Below, one piece after another: positions 58,835 to 64,000 of a stretch of 64,000 bases of DNA. The number at the start of each line of letters is the position of its first letter. Position 1 is the stretch's first letter. The translations under genes and the position numbers were made by a program. A model generated the notes under the pieces. That model saw only the letters and a program-made list of their open reading frames with translations. It was not told where the DNA came from and did not search any database. Source of the stretch: Prevotella sp. GTDB lineage: Bacteria; Bacteroidota; Bacteroidia; Bacteroidales; Bacteroidaceae. The stretch spans positions 25,724 to 89,723 of the forward strand of contig JAEEVW010000012.1 in the NCBI GenBank assembly GCA_016291085.1, written 5' to 3'.

Positions 58835-58952
58835 ATCACGGGGTCGGTTCTTTGGTGACATCAGGGACAGGCACCGTGTCACACTATGGCGAACAAACCT
58901 TGGGAACACTCCGCCTCAATGCTAGAGCAGACGGCATAGGGGCGGAGTTCCT
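58835..58952. repeat. REP-like element with GGGGTCGGTTCT and adjacent GGAAC/CTCCGCC dyad
   Basis: GATCACGGGGTCGGTTCTTT, then GGTGACATCAGGGACAGG (58854-58871), which recurs inverted at 61406-61423, and GCACCGTGTCAC. A dyad GGAACACTCCGCC / GGCGGAGTTCC follows (58898-58952). Confidence 0.75.
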
Positions 58953-59064
58953 TATTATATATACCTCAGTTTTTTTTATGCCCGAAAGAGGTCACCGACA
59001 GAAAAATCTTCCTTTATTTGCGGTAAAAATCATCAAAAACTTTCCTTAATTCAAGGAAAATGTA

Positions 59065-59177
59065 TATCTTTGCACCGTCAGAACATCAGTTTTGACTATC
59101 CGGGCAGAATCTCGAGGGGAGTAAGCCAAAACCGACCCTGCTCCATTTAAGCCACTCACGTAGTGGCTTATTATTTT
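59065..59177 (+). ncRNA. candidate small RNA with own promoter and terminator
   Basis: A TATCTTTG -7 box at 59065-59072 (with TTTC, not TTTG, 20 bases upstream) should start a transcript near 59079. It ends at the hairpin AAGCCACT-CACGT-AGTGGCTT (59149-59170) followed by ATTATTTTT. The product of about 100 bases contains a small stem near its 5' end (TCAGAAC-ATCA-GTTTTGA) and has no credible ORF. It carries AAACCGACCC, similar to the REP core, so it may itself derive from repeat sequence. Confidence 0.5.
59149..59177 (+). terminator. terminator of the candidate small RNA
   Basis: Eight-pair stem AAGCCACT / AGTGGCTT with five-base loop and a T-rich tail. Confidence 0.75.
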
Positions 59178-59179
59178 TC

Positions 59180-59256
59180 AGGATCATGGGGAGTTAAGAA
59201 CGATGTGTAATACAGAAACTTCAAAAAGTGATCAGTAGAACCGACCCCATGATCCT
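59180..59256. repeat. REP-like element with perfect 12-bp terminal inverted repeats
   Basis: AGGATCATGGGG at 59180-59191 and CCCCATGATCCT at 59245-59256. The right part GTGATCAGTAGAACCGACCC resembles the right end of the element at 58593-58772. Three bases from the stop of the permease gene. Confidence 0.85.
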
Positions 59257-59258
59257 AG

Positions 59259-61037
59259 TTAAATATCATAGATGAGGCAGATGGCGACGATAGCGGTCGT
59301 CAGATAAACCAGTTTCAGTGGAAGGCCGATGCGCAGGTAGTCCGTTGAACGATAACCTCCCGGACCATAGACCAGCAGATTGAGCGGTGAACTGACGGGT
59401 GTCAGGAAGGCTGAATTGACCGACAGCAAAAGGGCGATGGCATACGGAAGTAGCGGACACCCTAAATCTACAGTGGTTGCATAGACGATGGGGAACATCA
59501 ATACGATGGCTGACGAATTGGACACGAACTCAGTGACTATCGCTGCCATCACACAAAGGGCAATCAATACCAGGAGAGGATTGTTGCCGCAAAGACTGAA
59601 TACGCCCGTCGCCACATAATCGGCAATGCCGGTCTTCTGGATGGCCGTACTGATGGCGATACCGCCTGCCAGGGTGATGATGATTTCCCAATTGATGGAG
59701 TTCATGGCCTGCGTTGGCGTGCAGCAGCGGAACACCAACATGGCGCTAGCGGCGAGGAAAGCGCTCTGCAGCAGCGACATAACGCCTGTAGTGGTCAATA
59801 CCACCATACCAATCATAATGGCCGCCGAAATCAATGGTTTCAAGCCTTGCACAGGTATTTCGGTAGAGTCGAAGAAATGCACCATCGACTTCATAGCATC
59901 GGTATTGACCTTAATGCGAGGTGTGCTGGCAAAAAGCAGCGAGTCGCCGGCATGCAGAACCACCTCACGAGGTGGTTCGTTGATACGCTCACCCTTACGC
60001 GACACGGCTACCAGCGTCATGTTGCTATCATGCTCGAAAGTGGTATCACTCAAGCGTTTTCCTATCAGGTTGCTGCCAAAACAGACGTAGGCCGTATTGA
60101 GTTGCCGCTTACTCCTTTTTCCACTGACGCTGAATACGGGATGATCGGAAGAGACAAACCCCATCTCCTTAGCCAATTCAAGCAAATCGTCAATCTGTCC
60201 CGAAAAGATCAGCCTGTCGCCGCCCATCAGGGGCTCATCGTCACTCACTGGCGACATTTGCCGGTAGTTGTCGAAATGAATGAGTTCCACGAGACTGCCG
60301 GCTTTCACATGGTTCAGTCCCAGTTCTCCGATGGTCTTGCCGATATGGGGATTATTCGAAGTGACAAGCATTTCGACTGTATAGTCGCTGGTACGGTCAA
60401 AAACCAATTCCGAGCTGGTGATGTCGGGCAACAGTCGGCGGAAGATGATGAGTACCAGCGTGGTAACCGCAAAACATAACAACGCGGGGAGGAAAGAGGT
60501 AAGGATACCCAAGGGCTCCCCAGTTTGTTGTTCATACATGCCGACGAGCAACAACGTCGTCGGCGTGGAGATAGCAACCAGAGGGCCACCCATGCCGGCG
60601 GCATAGCTCATAGGTATGAGCAACTTGGAGGGGTTGACGCCTATTTTCTTGGACCAGAACTTGACAACGTTCACAAAGAGTGCAACAACAGAGGTATTGT
60701 TCACAAATGCACTCAGCATTCCTACGGGCAGCATCAGGCGCAGCAGAGCCGCAGTCTCGCCCTTCGGCCGTCCAAGCACATGTTTCGTAATCCACTGAAG
60801 CACACCCGTGTAGGATAGTCCTGTGGCTATGACGAACATGATACCCACGACGATGAGCGAAGGATTGATGAAACCTGAAAAAGCTTGGGTGGAGTCTAGC
60901 ACACCCGTCAAAAACAATATGCCGACGGCACCCAGAAAGGCCACGTCAGACCTGAGCCGCGTAAATAACAGCGTAGCCATCAACGCAACAAGTGTTACGA
61001 TAGTAATCCAGGCATCAAGTCCTAAGTCTGTGAGCAT
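59259..61037 (-). CDS. SLC13/DASS-type permease with two RCK_C (TrkA-C) domains
   Basis: A 592-residue sodium-coupled anion permease of the CitMHS/SLC13 group, probably for sulfate or a dicarboxylate. Helices occupy 1-210 and 400-592; between them are two RCK_C regulatory domains (about 217-300, NPHIGKTIGELGLNHVKAGS; about 308-392, NLIGKRLSDTTFEHDSNMTL). Transport signatures: MLSAFVNNTSVVALFVNVVK in the first half and EFVSNSSAIVLMFPIVYATT in the second. The ATG at 61037 follows an unusually long leader of about 180 bases. RCK_C domains can bind c-di-AMP in other families. Confidence 0.88.
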   Translation of the reverse strand: MLTDLGLDAWITIVTLVALMATLLFTRLRSDVAFLGAVGILFLTGVLDSTQAFSGFINPSLIVVGIMFVIATGLSYTGVLQWITKHVLGRPKGETAALLRLMLPVGMLSAFVNNTSVVALFVNVVKFWSKKIGVNPSKLLIPMSYAAGMGGPLVAISTPTTLLLVGMYEQQTGEPLGILTSFLPALLCFAVTTLVLIIFRRLLPDITSSELVFDRTSDYTVEMLVTSNNPHIGKTIGELGLNHVKAGSLVELIHFDNYRQMSPVSDDEPLMGGDRLIFSGQIDDLLELAKEMGFVSSDHPVFSVSGKRSKRQLNTAYVCFGSNLIGKRLSDTTFEHDSNMTLVAVSRKGERINEPPREVVLHAGDSLLFASTPRIKVNTDAMKSMVHFFDSTEIPVQGLKPLISAAIMIGMVVLTTTGVMSLLQSAFLAASAMLVFRCCTPTQAMNSINWEIIITLAGGIAISTAIQKTGIADYVATGVFSLCGNNPLLVLIALCVMAAIVTEFVSNSSAIVLMFPIVYATTVDLGCPLLPYAIALLLSVNSAFLTPVSSPLNLLVYGPGGYRSTDYLRIGLPLKLVYLTTAIVAICLIYDI

Positions 61038-61219
61038 TCTTTTTTTAGGTTGTACCCCGACCGAGAATCGATTAAAACCCGTATAAGGGTGTATATCAAC
61101 AACTTAGGTCTTCGGATATGCTCAAAAAGTGTAGAAAAAGTGTAGAAAATGACATTTTTACCCAAATTTCCAGCCTTTAGGGCTCTCCTTGCGGCACGAG
61201 TTTGATTTTAATTCTGGTG

Positions 61220-61250
61220 CAAAGATACACCTTTTTGGCGACACCGCCAA
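61220..61250 (-). promoter_or_regulatory. permease promoter
   Basis: Minus-strand TTG-N20-TATCTTTG. It predicts a leader of about 175 bases (61038-61213), with a possible stem GAGAGCCC / GGCT near its 5' end and a tandem CTACACTTTTT. No riboswitch class recognised. Confidence 0.72.
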
Positions 61251-61327
61251 GGTTTTAGGAGAAAACTTTGGATGATTATCGATCCCCATAGCGTAAAGGG
61301 AGGGTCACGACACGACTGTCGCTTAGA

Positions 61328-61609
61328 CTACAAAAATCGTGAGTATAGCCGAAGGCTTACCATCGTGATCCAAATCATCATTCGTGAGTTTTCTGAATCG
61401 GATGTCCTGTCCCTGATGTCACCCAACGTGAGCGAAAAGCCTCCCTTTTCCCCATCCGTCAGATAGGGTTTCAGCCGTTCTGTCAACTTCACCACGTCGC
61501 CGTAGTGTTTCTTATCAACCAATTCAATGAGCTTTGTTGACTCATTAAAAGGATAACGCCTTTTCTCGCGTTGACGCTGGCTTATGCGGCCAGCTTTTTT
61601 CTGCTTCAT
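61328..61609 (-). CDS. hypothetical 93-residue basic protein, doubtful
   Basis: ORF beginning KQKKAGRISQRQREKRRYPF and continuing NESTKLIELVDKKHYGDVVK, a plausible helical protein. No family recognised. The part GDIRDR is encoded by an 18-base REP-like segment identical (inverted) to 58854-58871, and the region after it reads like non-coding sequence. No promoter was found. It may be a decayed gene invaded by a REP, or chance. Confidence 0.3.
   Translation of the reverse strand: MKQKKAGRISQRQREKRRYPFNESTKLIELVDKKHYGDVVKLTERLKPYLTDGEKGGFSLTLGDIRDRTSDSENSRMMIWITMVSLRLYSRFL
61406..61423 (-). repeat. REP-derived 18-mer, inverted copy
   Basis: Minus strand GGTGACATCAGGGACAGG, exact copy of 58854-58871. 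Confidence 0.75.
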
Positions 61610-61682
61610 TCACCTTCGTGTTGTAGGGAGATGAATGCAGGCCTGCTATTACAATCTCGAGATACTCACCCCACTCGGGTTA

Positions 61683-61720
61683 GAAAAAAAAATCGCACCC
61701 AGATGTTAATCTGAATGCGA
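61683..61720 (-). terminator. strong terminator of a short minus-strand transcript
   Basis: Minus strand TCGCATTCAGAT-TAAC-ATCTGGGTGCGA (12 pairs including two G-U) followed by nine T. Confidence 0.88.
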
Positions 61721-61737
61721 ATACAATATTAGTTTAT

Positions 61738-61791
61738 ATTAAATGCTTCTTCTTCGTCTTTTTCTATAACTATTTCGTTCATTTTTTATGT
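61738..61791 (-). CDS. possible 17-residue acidic peptide
   Basis: Frame MNEIVIEKDEEEAFNIN. It is the only ATG-initiated frame in the transcript with an A-rich upstream region typical of Bacteroidales translation starts. Its size makes the call uncertain; it is listed because promoter and terminator enclose it tightly. Confidence 0.3.
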
Positions 61792-61892
61792 CGTTTTTAA
61801 TAGTTCGTATATCGTTTTAATAGTTTGCGTAAAAATAAAATGCGTGCTGCATCAATCAATGACACACACACGCTCTCTTATTTATCGATGTG

Positions 61893-61924
61893 CAAAGTTA
61901 CTAAGAATTTTCTACAGCACCAAA
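61893..61924 (-). promoter_or_regulatory. promoter of the short transcription unit
   Basis: Minus-strand TTTG-N20-TAACTTTG, exact consensus and spacing. Confidence 0.8.
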
Positions 61925-61950
61925 TTATTTGTCAGGTTTTTGACTCACGG

Positions 61951-62072
61951 AAGAAGGGACTCTGTGTACTTGGACAACTTTTTGGCTTTTTTCCGCGATT
62001 TGTCCATAAATGGGGCATTTGTCCAAGTGCACAGCGGAGTCCCCTTTGTGTTAGAACCGACCCCATGATTCT
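61951..62072. repeat. REP-like composite: ACTTGGACAA dyad plus AGAACCGACCCC
   Basis: Arms GGGACTCTGTGTACTTGGAC (left, from 61957) and TTGTCCAAGTGCACAGCGGA (right, 62021-62040) are complementary except for three extra bases. The REP core AGAACCGACCCCATGATT follows at 62053-62070. The piece GTGCACAGCGGA recurs at 63660. Confidence 0.8.
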
Positions 62073-62208
62073 CAAATAGAATAGTCGTAATTGAACTACC
62101 TAAAGACAGGATTATTCTTTCGGGATACAAAGAAAGAGGCAATCCGTCGTTACACGAATTGCCACTTTACTGTCTACCAGGCATTGAGAGCACTGGAGTT
62201 ATTTTATA

Positions 62209-62352
62209 TCAGCGGATGTCGTCGCTGCTAAAATCGCTGGGCATTTCTTCTCCATAGCGGAGACCCTCAGCCGACTGAACGCTTACGCAGAGCATCTGAG
62301 ACTGCTCTATGCGAACCACCTGTACGGTGGGGGCTAAATAAGTTTTCTTCAT
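62209..62352 (-). CDS. 47-residue protein of a Prevotella small-protein type
   Basis: KKTYLAPTVQVVRIEQSQML, then CVSVQSAEGLRYGEEMPSDF, SSDDIR. Small proteins beginning KK-Y-xP-x-x-x-VV are common in Prevotella and Bacteroides near secreted proteins; function unknown. It has no signal peptide. It follows the secreted protein gene at 62432 by 79 bases on the same strand, with a stem-loop (62387-62421) between. Confidence 0.6.
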   Translation of the reverse strand: MKKTYLAPTVQVVRIEQSQMLCVSVQSAEGLRYGEEMPSDFSSDDIR

Positions 62353-62386
62353 TGGTCTATACAATTTTTTATTTCGCCAATATTAT

Positions 62387-62421
62387 GAGCTACGCTCGAG
62401 CTCGTTCACCCGAGCAAGCTC
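62387..62421 (-). other. stem-loop between the secreted protein gene and the 47-residue ORF
   Basis: GAGCTACGCTCG and CGAGCAAGCTC pair around a 12-base loop. No T-run follows, so it is not a clear terminator; it may attenuate or protect the transcript. Confidence 0.5.
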
Positions 62422-62431
62422 AGTACTTCTC

Positions 62432-63583
62432 TCACTTTATCACAACCTTCTTTCCATTCACAATGTTGATGCCCTTCTGCGGAGCACTGAGGCGCTGGCC
62501 GCTGAGGTTGAAGATGCCTTCCACACCACTACCACGGTTGCCGTCCACCGTGATACCATCGATGTAAGTGGTCTGCTGGTCGCCGTCGCCGAAGTCCAGC
62601 ACGAACTCGCGGGCTGAAGCTATATCGAAAGTATGTGAGAAGTAAGCGCGTGTGGGATAGACACACACATTCTTGTTGGGCTTATAAAGCTTGTTCTCGT
62701 TGCCGAACACGAGGGCATTGCTGCCCGATGTCAGCTGAACCGGACCAATCTGCGCCTCGAAACGAAGACCATTGGACTCTGTTTCGCAATAGTTGTCTTC
62801 TTCGTCTAATTCTTTTTGACTTGTAATTTCTACTTCAACATTCGTAAAGCTGGGGTTCTCGATGACCTCGCCAGTAGCCGTTTCGGGCGTCCCCCATCGG
62901 ATGATGTAGGGCACACCAGCTACAATCTCATCTGATTCTGAGAAGTTGATGGTCAGCTTCTGATTTCCGCCGTCCCACGATGCGCTCTTGAACACACGGA
63001 TATCAGCACCGGCAAGACAGGTGGTGGCCAGCTTATCTTTCCAGAGGTTGAACGGCAACGTCAGCGTGTTCCAGTAGCCGTCCTTGTAGAGCTTGCGGTT
63101 CTTCAGGTTTACAACTGCATACTTGTCAGGACTAAAAGATGTCAAAGTAGATTCTGTCTGGGAACTACAGTCAATCTGACAACTTATATAGACGGGGCAG
63201 AACTCAATGTCGCCATAAATATTGCTGAGATTTACCTCTGTACCGGGCTCATAGATGTCGCCATTGGGCCCTGCACAATGGCTCGTGGTCTCGCCGAAGG
63301 CGCGGCCATACTTGCTCAGCATCCACTTGTCGTATCCCCCAGTTTGGATTGTAGGCAAAGTAATCTTTGTATCGCTGCTAAAAGTGTAGGTTTCGCTGTC
63401 CTTTGAGAGAGATATGCCGTCGGGGGCGTAGTAAGTGATAGTATATGTACCTCCAGGATTGGCACTTTCAGGTGTACTTGTCTGCACCGGTCCCCAGTCA
63501 TCACCGCCGGAGCCCTGTGCCCATGCGCCCGTCACTGCCATCAGCAGGAGGGCGACGATTGATAGAATTCTTGTTTTCATCAT
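62432..63583 (-). CDS. secreted protein with type IX-like C-terminal sorting motif
   Basis: A 383-residue secreted protein (two adjacent ATG starts). Signal peptide KTRILSIVALLLMAVTGAWA. Residues about 45-135 resemble a bacterial surface repeat of the Flg_new/InlB B-repeat kind (YTITYYAPDGISLSKDSETY, CPVYIS). The middle has YWNTLTLPFNLWKDKL, echoing the cargo protein at 28809. It ends VEGIFNLSGQRLSAPQKGIN, then IVNGKKVVIK, the short Prevotella sorting motif. A -7 box TACCTTTG lies at 63737-63744. Probably surface-exposed or released via T9SS; ligand unknown. Confidence 0.78.
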   Translation of the reverse strand: MMKTRILSIVALLLMAVTGAWAQGSGGDDWGPVQTSTPESANPGGTYTITYYAPDGISLSKDSETYTFSSDTKITLPTIQTGGYDKWMLSKYGRAFGETTSHCAGPNGDIYEPGTEVNLSNIYGDIEFCPVYISCQIDCSSQTESTLTSFSPDKYAVVNLKNRKLYKDGYWNTLTLPFNLWKDKLATTCLAGADIRVFKSASWDGGNQKLTINFSESDEIVAGVPYIIRWGTPETATGEVIENPSFTNVEVEITSQKELDEEDNYCETESNGLRFEAQIGPVQLTSGSNALVFGNENKLYKPNKNVCVYPTRAYFSHTFDIASAREFVLDFGDGDQQTTYIDGITVDGNRGSGVEGIFNLSGQRLSAPQKGINIVNGKKVVIK

Positions 63584-63656
63584 TGTTTTGTTTTTAAATA
63601 GATTATACTTATTTGTTAATGATAAATGTTTGTTTCCTAATGCCTGTCGCCGAATC

Positions 63657-63682
63657 AGAGTGCACAGCGGAACCGACCCTAT
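63657..63682. repeat. REP-like fragment
   Basis: AGAGTGCACAGCGGAACCGA then CCCTATT: combines GTGCACAGCGGA (as at 62030) with GAACCGACCC. Nothing else is seen in the gap 63584-63955. Confidence 0.65.
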
Positions 63683-63955
63683 TGTGCATTGTTAAAATGA
63701 TATTGCGCGAGTGCAGACTTTTAAATAAGTCGAGCGCAAAGGTACTATCTTTATCGGAAAAGGACTGCATTTTAAGAACAGTGTGCCTATTTAAATATTT
63801 CAAATGGATAGCGAATTGTACAAATGTTGAAAGTTTGTTTACGTGACAACTGACGATTGTTTATTTGACAATGCGAAGCATCGCGTTTTCCTTGATATTT
63901 CATAAAAGCATGGCGCTTGTTTTAACGCCGATTTTCGTTAATCTTCTAAAATTCC

Positions 63956-63986
63956 TTTGTCACGTCAGCATTATTTCGTAACTTTG
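63956..63986 (+). promoter_or_regulatory. promoter reading out of the window
   Basis: TTTG-N19-TAACTTTG on the plus strand, 14 bases from the end. It should serve a gene beyond the window. Confidence 0.7.
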
Positions 63987-64000
63987 CTGCGTGGTATGAC

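Larger units (their letters stand above)
61683..61886 (-). ncRNA. short autonomous transcription unit, about 200 nt, with a 17-codon ORF
   Basis: The unit begins at a full-consensus promoter (61893-61924) and ends at the strong terminator at 61683-61720. Inside, an ATG at 61791 starts a 17-codon frame (NEIVIEKDEEEAFNIN, stop 61738-61740) preceded by an A-rich tract; an 11-codon frame (QHAFYFYANY) lies further upstream. It could be a small RNA, or an mRNA for a tiny acidic peptide. No known family recognised. Confidence 0.55.

Noticed and set aside
58870..58970. Coding remnant in the second REP region
   Set aside because: Frames are short, with no transposase-like motif; the dyad explains the sequence.
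61038..61213. Known riboswitch before the permease
   Set aside because: No recognisable conserved core of any class that I know; kept only as a long leader.
1..64000. tRNA, rRNA, tmRNA or RNase P genes
   Set aside because: No cloverleaf with a CCA-compatible acceptor or conserved T-arm, and none of the conserved rRNA or RNase P segments were noticed by eye; a covariance scan would be decisive.

Overview
The window looks like chromosome of a Bacteroidales bacterium, most likely Prevotella or a close relative. The reasons are several: promoters of the TTTG-N20-TAnnTTTG type, no Shine-Dalgarno sequences, a SusC/SusD pair, a type IX secretion (T9SS) pair PorW/PorX, two secreted proteins with the short Prevotella-style C-terminal sorting motif, and typical Bacteroidales operons (psd-pssA-DUF4834; nusB-yajC-ybbR-coaE-DUF5606; exbB-exbD-exbD). 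Species is not resolved. No rRNA, tRNA, CRISPR array, prophage or intact transposase was seen.

Layout. 1-6300 (+): end of aroA, a PorW/SprE-like TPR lipoprotein fused to a small membrane protein, porX, tsaE. 6322-10421 (-): trxA, dnaE. 10565-12364 (+): psd, pssA, DUF4834 (membrane phospholipid synthesis). 12384-14375: pyrH and birA (-), tadA (+), the last two divergent from a palindromic promoter. 14636-24505 (+): susC, susD, a surface lipoprotein, a repeat-rich gap, a second outer-membrane receptor with a glycine-rich tail, and a Fur-family regulator. 24558-28014 (-): housekeeping operon from nusB to DUF5606. 28191-34695 (-): small porin, T9SS-type cargo, and a porin / imelysin / di-haem oxidoreductase / membrane protein operon that looks like iron handling, divergent from a hemerythrin-LuxR regulator (34855-35814). 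36035-39104: poorly known accessory genes and a truncated zeta toxin. 39138-43833: FAD reductase, lipoprotein hydrolase, GlsB-like protein, 5'-nucleotidase, glycosyltransferase. 43981-49608 (+): mfd, exbB, a 40-residue membrane protein, two exbD. 49631-58505: folA, carboxylesterase, metY, GH115, rplY, pth, S4 protein, Ca/Na antiporter. 58506-64000: REP-like repeats with a transposase remnant, a candidate sRNA, an SLC13-type permease, a small autonomous transcription unit, a 47-residue protein and a second T9SS-type cargo.

The most unusual property is the density of short degenerate repeat arrays and palindromic elements at gene junctions, and their apparent entry, always in frame, into conserved genes. 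Mfd carries three, and PorW, BirA, GH115, Pth, the S4 protein, DUF4834, ExbD and FolA carry or end in others. Two signal peptides appear to be written largely by such repeats. This resembles Rickettsia palindromic elements in outcome but involves many unrelated sequence families.

Working together: PorW/PorX and the two cargo proteins belong to protein export. SusCD, the second receptor and ExbB/ExbD belong to TonB-driven uptake. The porin/imelysin/di-haem operon, the Fur protein and the hemerythrin regulator suggest metal and oxygen responses. All assignments come from reading motifs by eye; no database search was run.
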